From Sphingorhabdus pulchriflava (GTDB lineage Bacteria; Pseudomonadota; Alphaproteobacteria; Sphingomonadales; Sphingomonadaceae), in the NCBI RefSeq assembly GCF_003367235.1, contig NZ_QRGP01000001.1, positions 310,001 through 374,000 on the forward strand: 64,000 nt of DNA. Direction: 5' to 3'. This document shows, one piece after another, positions 52,583 through 60,120 of the stretch. The stretch's first letter is position 1. Every line of letters starts with the position of its first letter. The notes beneath the pieces are model-generated. The model had not been told where the DNA came from. It did no database searches and worked only from the letters and a program-made list of their open reading frames with translations. The position numbers and the translations under genes are program-made.

Positions 52583-53242
52583 ATGAGTGGGAAGATGAAT
52601 GCGGGTCTCAAATGGCCATGGCTGGTCATTGCAACGATTGGCCTGACGGCGATGCCATCATCGGCTCGCAATGGTGATGAGGCAGATGTGCTGGCCGAGA
52701 TCAATTTCTTGCGCAGTAACCCCACAGCCTATGCGCGTGAGCTTGATGATTTGGGCCAGCGCTTTGAAGGCAATGTTCTGCTGGGCGAGGGCGATTGGCC
52801 TGATTTTACGACATATGAGGGGCCACGTGCAGTTGCTGAAGCTTCGCGCGAGCTGCGCAAAAGGCGCTCAATTACGACGCTGGGGCATAGCGAACTGTTG
52901 GCGCGCGCCGCCGCTGACCATGTGAAGGCGCAAGGAGCGAGTGGGGAGACCGGCCATTATTCGAACGGCAAGGGGCCGGGGCAGCGCGTCAAGGCACATG
53001 GAGGCGACATCTATGTCGGTGAAGCGATCGTGTACAATTATTCCAGCCCGCAAAACGCCGTTCAGCAGCTGGTGGTCGATGACGGAGTTCCGGATCGCGG
53101 ACATCGTAAGCAGCTATTGTCCGGTGAATATCGCTATGCGGGCGTAGCTTGCGGACGCCATGCGCGATGGCTGAATATGTGCGTTATTGTTCTTGCTCGA
53201 ACTGCAGATGGTTACCCGATCATCCCGCCAAGGGGCGAATGA
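52583..53242 (+). CDS. exported CAP/SCP-domain protein
   Basis: The 219 residues have an N-terminal hydrophobic signal (LKWPWLVIATIGLTAMPSSA) and a CAP domain: LAEINFLRSNPTAYARELDD, ARAAADHVKAQGASGETGHY, and VPDRGHRKQLLSGEYRYAGV with the conserved His/Glu environment. Two Cys near the end may pair. Bacterial CAP proteins are secreted and their functions are mostly unknown. I start at ATG 52583; TTG 52562 and ATG 52595 are alternatives. Confidence 0.82.
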   Translation: MSGKMNAGLKWPWLVIATIGLTAMPSSARNGDEADVLAEINFLRSNPTAYARELDDLGQRFEGNVLLGEGDWPDFTTYEGPRAVAEASRELRKRRSITTLGHSELLARAAADHVKAQGASGETGHYSNGKGPGQRVKAHGGDIYVGEAIVYNYSSPQNAVQQLVVDDGVPDRGHRKQLLSGEYRYAGVACGRHARWLNMCVIVLARTADGYPIIPPRGE

Positions 53243-53248
53243 GCGGTC

Positions 53249-54229
53249 TCAATCGTGCACCGCTTTCACCCAAGGCCCGAAGGGTGAGTTGCCCAGCATT
53301 GCTAGCTGCGTTTCCGCCGACACCTTGTTGATCACTTCCTGCGGCTTCGTTCCCGGATGCACGGCCCGACGAAGCGGACGGGTGCCTGCTGGCATCGCCG
53401 CGATTTCGGCGATCGCGCGGGGCACATCCATCGGGTCTGCGCTGCGGCGGGTGCCGTCTTCCTTACCCATGGAATCGACCAATGCAGGATAGGCCTCTGT
53501 CTGATCGGCTGTAAGCCGCGCCTTCAGTTCGCTGGCCAACTGGTTGCGGTTGACCCACACCTTGGTCGGATAGCCACCCGGCTGGATCACGCAGACCTCG
53601 ATATTGTGCGGCACCAGTTCATAGGCCATCGCCTCGCTCATCGCCTCCAGCGCAAATTTGGTGGGGGAATAATGGCCTGCTGACGGCACGATCACCCGGC
53701 CCAATTGCGAAGATATGTTGAAGATCAACCCGCGCTTCGCCTTGCGCATTCCCGGCAGCACCGCGCGCGCCATACGGTGCGGGCCATAGACATTGGTGTC
53801 GAAGATCAGCTTGGTTGCCTCCATGTCCTGCAATTCGATTGGCCCGGCATAGCCGACGCCTGCATTGTTGATGAGGGTATCGAGAGGCCCGCCGGCAATC
53901 TTCTCCGCTTCGGCAACGCCCTTTGCGACCTGTTCGTCGGAGGTGACGTCGATCTGGATTATCTGGATGTCCAGTTTTTCCTTCGCGGCCTCGGCTTTGA
54001 GTTCGTCCGCCTCTTTGCGCGGCAATCCTCGCATGGAGGCGATAACCTTTGCGCCAAGGCGGGCGTAATGCAGGGCGCCCAGATAACCAAAACCTGAGGA
54101 AGCACCAGTAATCAGCACCGATTTGCCTGCAAGCGGCTTGTCAGCAGCAGATGCTGCGCCCGGTAAAGTGGCAGCGGCACCCGCGGCCAGTGCAGTCTTG
54201 ATTACAGTGCGGCGTTCAATATCGGTCAT
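53249..54229 (-). CDS. Tat-exported short-chain dehydrogenase/reductase
   Basis: The 326 residues begin with a twin-arginine signal (DIERRTVIKTALAAGAAATL, cleavage near ASA-A). A complete classical SDR follows: LITGASSGFGYLGALHYARL for the nucleotide, NNAGVGYAGP, catalytic Ser in NISSQLGR and Tyr-x3-Lys in YSPTKFAL. A folded, cofactor-loaded enzyme would need Tat to leave the cytosol. The substrate is unknown. It stands alone, convergent with the CAP gene. Confidence 0.87.
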   Translation of the reverse strand: MTDIERRTVIKTALAAGAAATLPGAASAADKPLAGKSVLITGASSGFGYLGALHYARLGAKVIASMRGLPRKEADELKAEAAKEKLDIQIIQIDVTSDEQVAKGVAEAEKIAGGPLDTLINNAGVGYAGPIELQDMEATKLIFDTNVYGPHRMARAVLPGMRKAKRGLIFNISSQLGRVIVPSAGHYSPTKFALEAMSEAMAYELVPHNIEVCVIQPGGYPTKVWVNRNQLASELKARLTADQTEAYPALVDSMGKEDGTRRSADPMDVPRAIAEIAAMPAGTRPLRRAVHPGTKPQEVINKVSAETQLAMLGNSPFGPWVKAVHD

Positions 54230-54263
54230 CCTGGCTCTCCTTTGATTGCCAAGATAACTGGCT

Positions 54264-54767
54264 TTATGCCGAATGCGAGTCCAGCCAGCGTTTCAGCTGT
54301 ATCGGATCGGCAAAGCGGATGATTTTATGTTCATGGCCTTTCAGTCGTCTCTCAAGACGAATTTTCGGCCCGCTGTTCCACTGCAGAAGATAAAATAGAA
54401 AGCCCAGATCAAAACGCTCCGGACAGCCTTCGGTCATGTCGGGGCGCGCGCGCCCACGAAACTTCCAGATGCGCCGCAGCAATCGCGCCACGCACAGACG
54501 GATCGGATAGTCGAGATAGAGAACGGTATCCGCCCGCTCCAGCCGTTCCGCCAGCGTGCCGCCATAGGTGCCGTCGATCAGCCAGCGATCAGTTGCCGTT
54601 ATAGCGGCGAGCTTTTCGCGGATTTCGTCTTTGTTGCTTTCGACCCAGCCGGGCTTCCAGTTTAGCTGGTCCATGTGATAGACCGGCAGGCCCAGTATCG
54701 GGCCAAGCTCTGCAGAAAGAGTCGATTTTCCCGCCCCGCAAGGCCCCACGATTAACACGCGCTGCAT
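54264..54767 (-). CDS. P-loop NTPase, adenylate kinase/FlaR-like
   Basis: The 167 residues have Walker A VGPCGAGKSTLSAELG near residue 7, VYHMDQLNWKPGW, LIDGTYGGTLAERLERADTV and LRRIWKFRGRARPDM, the pattern of small topology-modulation/FlaR-like kinases. The substrate is not known. It is the last gene of the rplY-pth-DUF1330 group, three bases after its neighbour. Confidence 0.82.
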   Translation of the reverse strand: MQRVLIVGPCGAGKSTLSAELGPILGLPVYHMDQLNWKPGWVESNKDEIREKLAAITATDRWLIDGTYGGTLAERLERADTVLYLDYPIRLCVARLLRRIWKFRGRARPDMTEGCPERFDLGFLFYLLQWNSGPKIRLERRLKGHEHKIIRFADPIQLKRWLDSHSA

Positions 54768-54770
54768 GGG

Positions 54771-55211
54771 TTAGTCCTGCGCTGAAGCCCCGGTTGTTTC
54801 AACCAGTGGAAGCAGTCTGGAATCGAGCAGTGCAGCCGTGCGGTGGCCAATGCCCTTCAGGTAATCCTCATGACTGTTCCAGCCGATAAACGAGGCAACG
54901 CTTTCCTGCTCGATCAGCATTGCCATATCCCAAGCCTCGTCTTCCGGGCCGATCAACCAGCTGCCGCCTTTGCCGAGAAAACGGATTTTCCCGCCGCTGG
55001 CTGCAAGGTAAGGCTTTGTATGGTCGATATATCGCTGGAAAGCCTGTTCGCCAGTGATTGGAGCATCAGGCGCAAGCTCCGGCGAAGCGCTGTAATCAGC
55101 CGTCGCTCGGAAACGCAGAAGGTTCAGCATCATTACCGGTCCCTGTATGTTGCGCATGAAAAAGGCGCGACCTGCCGCGTCGGTCACTGACAAATAAGGT
55201 GCTCCACCCAT
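54771..55211 (-). CDS. DUF1330 family protein
   Basis: ATG 55211 with SD GAGGAT gives 146 residues. AFFMRNIQGPVMMLNLLRFR and AMLIEQESVASFIGWNSHED are typical of DUF1330, a dimeric alpha+beta-barrel (ferredoxin-like) fold without known activity. It lies seven bases after pth and is probably co-transcribed. Confidence 0.75.
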   Translation of the reverse strand: MGGAPYLSVTDAAGRAFFMRNIQGPVMMLNLLRFRATADYSASPELAPDAPITGEQAFQRYIDHTKPYLAASGGKIRFLGKGGSWLIGPEDEAWDMAMLIEQESVASFIGWNSHEDYLKGIGHRTAALLDSRLLPLVETTGASAQD

Positions 55212-55218
55212 ATATAAT

Positions 55219-55791
55219 TCAATCCTCGTTGAGGTACCGCGCAACTTCACTCATGAAACGCACATCATCACCCTTCGCCAGCCAGCCGGCTTCTGCAGCG
55301 ATCGCACCTAGCATATCGGCAAGGGGATCTATTTCGCTCTTGGAAAATGAACCTAGTACATATCCGGTCACCCGGTCTTTGTGGCCAGGGTGCCCAATGC
55401 CAAGCCGGATACGTCGGAAATCAGCGCCGATATGGTCGATGGTGGAACGGATGCCATTATGTCCCGCTGCCCCACCGCCGCGTTTCACCTTGATTTTGAA
55501 GGGTGCGAGGTCGAGTTCGTCATAAAAGACGGTCACATCCTCGGGGTCAAGCTTGTAAAAATCCATCGCCGCGCGGATGCTGCGACCGCTTTCGTTCATG
55601 AAAGTTGCGGGTTTGAGGAGGATGATTTTGTCGCCGCCGATGCGGACTTCCTGCATCCATCCCTGAAATTTCTTGGCAGGTGCCGGGGCTTCATAGCGAT
55701 CGGCAAGCGCATCCACTGCCATGAAGCCGACATTGTGACGGTGCATCGCATATTGCGGTCCCGGATTGCCAAGGCCTGCCCAAATTTGCAT
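55219..55791 (-). CDS. pth: peptidyl-tRNA hydrolase
   Basis: Pth rescues tRNAs from drop-off peptidyl-tRNA. The 190 residues from ATG 55791 show WAGLGNPGPQYAMHRHNVGF with the catalytic His, KPATFMNESGRS, and GGGAAGHNGIRSTIDHIG. Length is normal. It follows rplY, the common order in many bacteria. Confidence 0.97.
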   Translation of the reverse strand: MQIWAGLGNPGPQYAMHRHNVGFMAVDALADRYEAPAPAKKFQGWMQEVRIGGDKIILLKPATFMNESGRSIRAAMDFYKLDPEDVTVFYDELDLAPFKIKVKRGGGAAGHNGIRSTIDHIGADFRRIRLGIGHPGHKDRVTGYVLGSFSKSEIDPLADMLGAIAAEAGWLAKGDDVRFMSEVARYLNED

Positions 55792-55814
55792 CGCACCTTC
55801 CCAAAAACAGGAAA

Positions 55815-55832
55815 CCCCCGCCGAAGCGGGGG
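55815..55832 (-). terminator. hairpin with UUCG-type loop between rplY and pth
   Basis: On the - strand CCCCCGC pairs with GCGGGGG around TTCG, followed by TTTCCTGTTTTT. It looks like a terminator or attenuator, 24 bases before the pth ATG. Confidence 0.6.
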
Positions 55833-55869
55833 CAACTGGTGGTTCATTACTCTTTCGAGTGCGAACCAG

Positions 55870-55901
55870 TCGCGCTGCCTGCAATCGCAGGGGCAGCGCG
55901 A
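55870..55901 (-). terminator. hairpin directly after rplY
   Basis: TCGCGCTGCCTGC (55870-55882) pairs with GCAG-GGCAGCGCGA (55887-55901) with one bulged base. It begins 12 bases after the rplY stop and stands in tandem with the hairpin at 55815, suggesting reduced transcription into pth. Confidence 0.5.
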
Positions 55902-55913
55902 TATTTCAAGCTA

Positions 55914-56528
55914 TCAAGCTTCGCCTTCAGACTTGGTCGTGTCGCCTTCAGCGGACTTCATGCCCGAAGGTGCAACGACGGTCGCGATGGTGAAGTCACG
56001 ATCGGTGATCGCGCTCTTCGAACCAGCGGGCAGCGTAACGTGGCTGATGTGGATCGAATCGCCAACGTCGAAACCGGTCACGTCAATGACGATTTCGTCG
56101 GGGATCAGGTTGGCGTCGCAGATCAGTTCGAGTTCGTGACGAACGATATTGAGAACGCCACCGCGCTTCAGGCCCGGCGAAGCTTCTTCGTTTGCGAAGA
56201 CGACGGGGACTTCGACATGGACCGTTGCGTCCTTTGACAGGCGCATGAAGTCGACATGGATCGGGCGATCAGTGACCGGATGGAATGCCACATCCTTTGG
56301 AAGGGTCCGTTCGGTTTTGCCGTTGACGGTCACTTCGACAATGCTGTTTGAAAAGTGGCCGGTCATCAAAGCCTTGACGAGGGCCTTTTCCTCGACATGG
56401 ACGGCTTCCGGAGCCTTGTTGTCGCCATAGATAACGGCAGGTACACGGCCTTCGCGACGCAATGCACGGGAGGCTCCCTTGCCAGCCCGTTCGCGCGGCT
56501 CGGCCGACAAAGTCAGCTGATCGCTCAT
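55914..56528 (-). CDS. rplY: 50S ribosomal protein L25/general stress protein Ctc
   Basis: This is the long, two-domain L25 (204 residues) that binds 5S r[23 protein letters not shown] and [14 protein letters not shown] mark the L25 domain; the C-terminal Ctc/TL5 domain contains [23 protein letters not shown] 56528 is preferred to an upstream start that would add 19 odd residues. It heads the rplY-pth-DUF1330-NTPase group. Confidence 0.96.
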   Translation of the reverse strand: MSDQLTLSAEPRERAGKGASRALRREGRVPAVIYGDNKAPEAVHVEEKALVKALMTGHFSNSIVEVTVNGKTERTLPKDVAFHPVTDRPIHVDFMRLSKDATVHVEVPVVFANEEASPGLKRGGVLNIVRHELELICDANLIPDEIVIDVTGFDVGDSIHISHVTLPAGSKSAITDRDFTIATVVAPSGMKSAEGDTTKSEGEA

Positions 56529-56643
56529 AATAAATCTCCAAATAAATTCAGTTCTTGCCGCCACGCCTCCAGGGATGACCATCACGGCAAGCGCGCGCCA
56601 TTAGGCGGAAAGCCGCGAAAATGCAAGCGTTAGAGTCGGCGGC

Positions 56644-57060
56644 TTATTGCAGTCGGTAAGTTATCGAACCGCGATACCAACCGGTTTCATTTTCGCCTGT
56701 CGGTTTCAGCCAGCCTTTGGACGCTGCTTGTGACGTAGCGGTGGCAGCAATCTGTTCGACCTCGGGGCAGCCGATCTCTTCAACAATCACGCGTTTGATG
56801 CTGTTGTCACGGGCAAATTCGACAAGGAAGTCCATGTCGAGATTAATCCGCTTGCCTTGGCTGATAGCGCTGCATTTGCCTTGGGAAACCGCGGCATCGA
56901 TGCCCGCCATGGCTTGTTCGTTCAGTCGCACGGTGTGATGCCGGGCGAGCAGCGGGATATCCGCCCAATTCCCTTTGGCTGTCTCAACACTGTGCGCTGC
57001 CAATGGTGCAGAAATCAAAGCCATGCCGATGGCGGTTCCAAGCGCAGACTTGCCGATCAT
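56644..57060 (-). CDS. exported hypothetical protein with a Cys pair
   Basis: From ATG 57060 the 138 residues have a signal peptide (MIGKSALGTAIGMALISAPL, cleavage near AHS). The mature part has Cys in QGKCSAIS and EEIGCPEV and ends with a strand YRGSITYRL. SD GGAG is upstream. I do not recognise the family; it looks like a small periplasmic protein with one disulfide. Confidence 0.65.
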   Translation of the reverse strand: MIGKSALGTAIGMALISAPLAAHSVETAKGNWADIPLLARHHTVRLNEQAMAGIDAAVSQGKCSAISQGKRINLDMDFLVEFARDNSIKRVIVEEIGCPEVEQIAATATSQAASKGWLKPTGENETGWYRGSITYRLQ

Positions 57061-57150
57061 TTTCGAACTCCTCCAACTATTTGGTCCACATAGCATGGTG
57101 GCAGAGCTGTCGCCAAGTTTCGAGGAGTACTAACGCACCTGCAAAAAGTA

Positions 57151-57173
57151 GGGCGGAGCACTACGCCCCGCCC
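57151..57173 (-). terminator. intrinsic terminator after the TraB/GumN gene
   Basis: On the - strand GGGCGGGGC pairs with GCTCCGCCC (one G-U), followed by TACTTTTTG. It lies 26 bases beyond the stop of the gene at 57199. Confidence 0.8.
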
Positions 57174-57198
57174 GAATGCACAGATGCGGCCGAGCACC

Positions 57199-58134
57199 TC
57201 AATAGGCCACGCGCTCCGTTTCGATGCCATAAGCAGTCAGCAGCTTCGGTACACTGGTGGTGCCCGATAGGTGGCCTGCGCCAACCGCCATGAAAATGGT
57301 GCCGGGCTTCTCCATCTGCTTGTTGATCCATGCCGCCCAGTTGGCGTTACGGTTGGTAAGCAAAGCTGCATAAAGTTTGGGGTCGGTCAGCCCGTCGTTC
57401 ATCACCTTGGCCAGACCGTCCGGGTCAGGCTTGGCCCAAAGCGCCACCATCGCGTCCATGCTTGTAGTCATATCGTCGACCACTTTTGCGGCTTCGATCA
57501 GGAATTTGACCTGCGTCTCCTGCGACAAGCTATCGAATATGGCGAGCTGTGATTCCATCGTTTCAACACCCGAAATGGGTTTTTTCGAAGCTTTGGCTGC
57601 TGCCGTCAGCTGGGTTTCGACACCACTATTGGTGTCATAACCGCCTTTTTGCAGTCCCATGACTTGCATGGTGACAGCCGCCGCCCAGGGGTCAAAGGGT
57701 TCAAAAGCTGCAGCGGGCAAGCCGACCTTTTCCATCGCCTTGGTGTAAATGGCCTTTTCCTCCTCGGTCATTTTGGATGTGAGCGGTTTCCCACTTTTAT
57801 CGAGGCCGTATTTGGCGAAAAGTTGCTGCGCCTCTCCGGCACCGGGTTCGACCATTTCGAGGACGAGGCGGTCCGACTTGTCGAATGCTTCCTTCACCGC
57901 TTCATCGAACCAGCCCATGCCGGGTTTCAGGATATGGACGGTCCCGAACATATAGATGGTGGTGTCCGCGTCCTTGACCACCCACAGCGCCGGGTCGACG
58001 TCGACCGTTTCAACCGCGGCGGGAGCGGCAGGCGGCGTTTCTGCAGCCAGGGCAGGGGAGGCCGTCGGCCCGCCAATCGCCGAAAGCGACAGTGTAATGG
58101 CCAGCAGGGCACTGTTCAGGAGAAGCGATTTCAT
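57199..58134 (-). CDS. TraB/GumN family exported protein
   Basis: The 311 residues have a signal peptide ending ALA-A and the TraB/GumN domain, with YMFGTVHILKPGMGWFDEAV near the start, RLVLEMVEPG and, at the end, GTIFMAVGAGHLSGTTSVPK. Conserved GxxH and Glu residues resemble the metal-dependent Tiki proteases, so protease activity is possible but unproven in bacteria. Its downstream terminator and lone position suggest a monocistronic gene. Confidence 0.87.
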   Translation of the reverse strand: MKSLLLNSALLAITLSLSAIGGPTASPALAAETPPAAPAAVETVDVDPALWVVKDADTTIYMFGTVHILKPGMGWFDEAVKEAFDKSDRLVLEMVEPGAGEAQQLFAKYGLDKSGKPLTSKMTEEEKAIYTKAMEKVGLPAAAFEPFDPWAAAVTMQVMGLQKGGYDTNSGVETQLTAAAKASKKPISGVETMESQLAIFDSLSQETQVKFLIEAAKVVDDMTTSMDAMVALWAKPDPDGLAKVMNDGLTDPKLYAALLTNRNANWAAWINKQMEKPGTIFMAVGAGHLSGTTSVPKLLTAYGIETERVAY

Positions 58135-58185
58135 TTCAGTTGTCCTTTGATTGAATAATAGAGTGGGAGAGGCTTTGGGGCCGGT

Positions 58186-58854
58186 TCAGCGGTATTTTTT
58201 CCAGTACCAGACAGCGGTCCAGATGATTGCAAACAGGCAGAATATCAGCGTGCCATTGGGCTCAGGTGCCAAACCGCCGCGCCACAGGAACCACCATGTT
58301 GGTGCCCCCATGAGATAAGCATAGGCCGCATAATAGCCACCATCGCGATAGGCATTGGCTTCCTGCTCATCGATGGCGCGGGTATGCCAGAACCAGGCGA
58401 TGATGGGCATGATCACACCCCAGAAAACCGCCAGAAATACTGCCAGCGCCAGCGGTAACGGGCTATCGGAAAACATGGTTTGGGGATCAGATGGTATCGT
58501 ACCATCGGTTGCCACCAATATGGCACCAATCACCGCACCCACCAGGCCGCAGCCAACCATGATATTGCGATTGAGTTTTTCGCGGGTCGTCATCGGGCCG
58601 CCGCCGATGCGAATGCGGCGCGCAAGGTTCCATTGCGTGTAGACCAGGGCGCCGATGATAGCGACCAATCCAGCCACAATGGCGATGTCGATCCCGGACA
58701 GTGTTCTGCCAGATTCGGTAGCCGCCGCAATCACGCCGACAATCGCACCCGCAGTGAAGATCGTGCCGAGCGCCGCCGCCGCGATCCACGCCAGCGACCT
58801 GCCGACATTGCCTTCAGCCTCGGTCTCATCGAGTTCGGGCAGGTCAGTCATTTT
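58186..58854 (-). CDS. six-helix membrane protein paired with an XRE regulator
   Basis: The 222 residues have hydrophobic segments near 25-50, 56-77, 102-122, 136-160, 173-195 and 200-218. ATG 58854 with SD GGAG is chosen; it overlaps the end of the regulator gene by 11 bases, so the two are coupled. Family unknown, but short XRE regulators followed by a small membrane protein are a recurrent bacterial pair. Confidence 0.75.
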   Translation of the reverse strand, partial: KMTDLPELDETEAEGNVGRSLAWIAAAALGTIFTAGAIVGVIAAATESGRTLSGIDIAIVAGLVAIIGALVYTQWNLARRIRIGGGPMTTREKLNRNIMVGCGLVGAVIGAILVATDGTIPSDPQTMFSDSPLPLALAVFLAVFWGVIMPIIAWFWHTRAIDEQEANAYRDGGYYAAYAYLMGAPTWWFLWRGGLAPEPNGTLIFCLFAIIWTAVWYWKKYR

Positions 58855-59056
58855 TGTCTCCATCGAAACCATCGTTGAAAATCTCCTCAATCCGCATGTC
58901 GAACAGCCGGGCGATCTTGAACGCGAGCGGGAGCGAGGGATCATATTTCCCCGTCTCGATCGCATTCACTGCTTGCCGCGAAACATCGAGCCGCTCGCCA
59001 AGCTCCGCCTGGCTCCATTGGCGCTCTGCGCGCAGCACTCTCAGCCTGTTTTCCAT
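58844..59056 (-). CDS. XRE-family transcriptional regulator
   Basis: The 70 residues are a single Cro/C1 helix-turn-helix: LRVLRAERQWSQAELGERLD, VSRQAVNAIETGKYDPSLPL, and the tail LFDMRIEEIFND, typical of the YozG/short XRE class. It has no ligand domain. ATG 59056 abuts the first TGTCAG repeat of the upstream array, implying autoregulation. Confidence 0.9.
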   Translation of the reverse strand: MENRLRVLRAERQWSQAELGERLDVSRQAVNAIETGKYDPSLPLAFKIARLFDMRIEEIFNDGFDGDKND

Positions 59057-59155
59057 GTCAGCTCTTATTGTCCATATGTCAGCTTACCCTGACTATATGT
59101 ACTGATTCGCTGACAATGTCAACAACCCCTGACATATTGCCATGAACACCTGACA
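59056..59155. promoter_or_regulatory. TGTCAG/CTGACA operator array
   Basis: TGTCAG occurs at 59056-59061 and 59077-59082; CTGACA at 59110-59115, 59129-59134 and 59150-59155, with near copies CTGACT (59089-59094) and TGTCAA (59117-59122). Several starts are 21 bases apart. The array covers the whole region upstream of the XRE gene. Confidence 0.65.
59094..59122 (-). promoter_or_regulatory. promoter of the XRE-membrane protein operon
   Basis: On the - strand TTGACA (59122-59117) is followed after 17 bases by CATATA (59099-59094), or after 19 by TATAGT. Both elements overlap repeats of the operator array, as expected for a repressor-controlled promoter. Confidence 0.55.
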
Positions 59156-59247
59156 TTGGCAGGATTTATGCGGATTTGCCCGCGCTATTTGTTGCGCTGC
59201 GGCACAGATGCTTGATTTAGGGGGCTTCATCGGCCAAGGGGCTGGCC

Positions 59248-60120
59248 ATGTCCGGCGGCGATCCTCTGACCTTTCAAGACCTGATCCTGACGCTCCATGA
59301 TTATTGGGGCAAACAGGGCTGCGTCATCCTGCAACCTTATGACATGCGTATGGGCGCGGGTACCTTTCACCCGGCGACCACGCTGCGTGCGCTTGGCCCC
59401 GATCCTTGGAACGCCGCCTATGTGCAGCCGAGCCGCCGCCCGACCGACGGCCGCTATGGTGAAAACCCGAACCGGTTGCAGCATTATTACCAATATCAGG
59501 TGATCATGAAGCCGAGCCCGGCGAACCTGCAGGAACTGTATCTGGGTTCACTGGACGCAATCGGCATCGATCCGCTGAAACATGACATCCGCTTCGTCGA
59601 GGATGACTGGGAATCGCCGACTCTCGGCGCATGGGGCCTCGGCTGGGAAGTCTGGTGCGACGGGATGGAAGTGACGCAGTTCACTTATTTCCAGCAGGTC
59701 GGCGGCTTTGATTGCAAACCGGTTGCGGGTGAGTTGACCTACGGGCTCGAGCGCCTTGCCATGTATATTCAGGGTGTCGACCGCGTTTATGACCTGAAGT
59801 TCAACTCGGCAGGCGTCACCTATGGCGATGTGTTCCTTGAGAATGAACGCGAGCATTCGAAATATAATTTTGAAGTCGCGGACACCGAACAGCTCTTCAA
59901 AGGCTTCCAGCATGCCGAGGCGGAGTGCAAGCGCTGCATCGATGCGGGCGTGCCCTTGGCAGCCTATGATCAGGCGATCGAGGCGAGCCATCTGTTTAAC
60001 CTGTTGCAGGCGCGCGGCGTGATCAGCGTGCAGGAACGCGCCAGCTATATCGGCCGCGTGCGTGATCTGGCCAAGGGAAGCTGCGAGGCATGGATGCACA
60101 AGAACGGGTGGGCGGAATGA
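59248..60120 (+). CDS. glyQ: glycyl-tRNA synthetase alpha subunit
   Basis: GlyQ is the catalytic subunit of the bacterial alpha2beta2 enzyme. The 290 residues are full length: [20 protein letters not shown] (motif 1), [39 protein letters not shown] (motif 2) and [13 protein letters not shown] (motif 3). Its stop overlaps glyS (ATGA). Confidence 0.98.
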   Translation: MSGGDPLTFQDLILTLHDYWGKQGCVILQPYDMRMGAGTFHPATTLRALGPDPWNAAYVQPSRRPTDGRYGENPNRLQHYYQYQVIMKPSPANLQELYLGSLDAIGIDPLKHDIRFVEDDWESPTLGAWGLGWEVWCDGMEVTQFTYFQQVGGFDCKPVAGELTYGLERLAMYIQGVDRVYDLKFNSAGVTYGDVFLENEREHSKYNFEVADTEQLFKGFQHAEAECKRCIDAGVPLAAYDQAIEASHLFNLLQARGVISVQERASYIGRVRDLAKGSCEAWMHKNGWAE

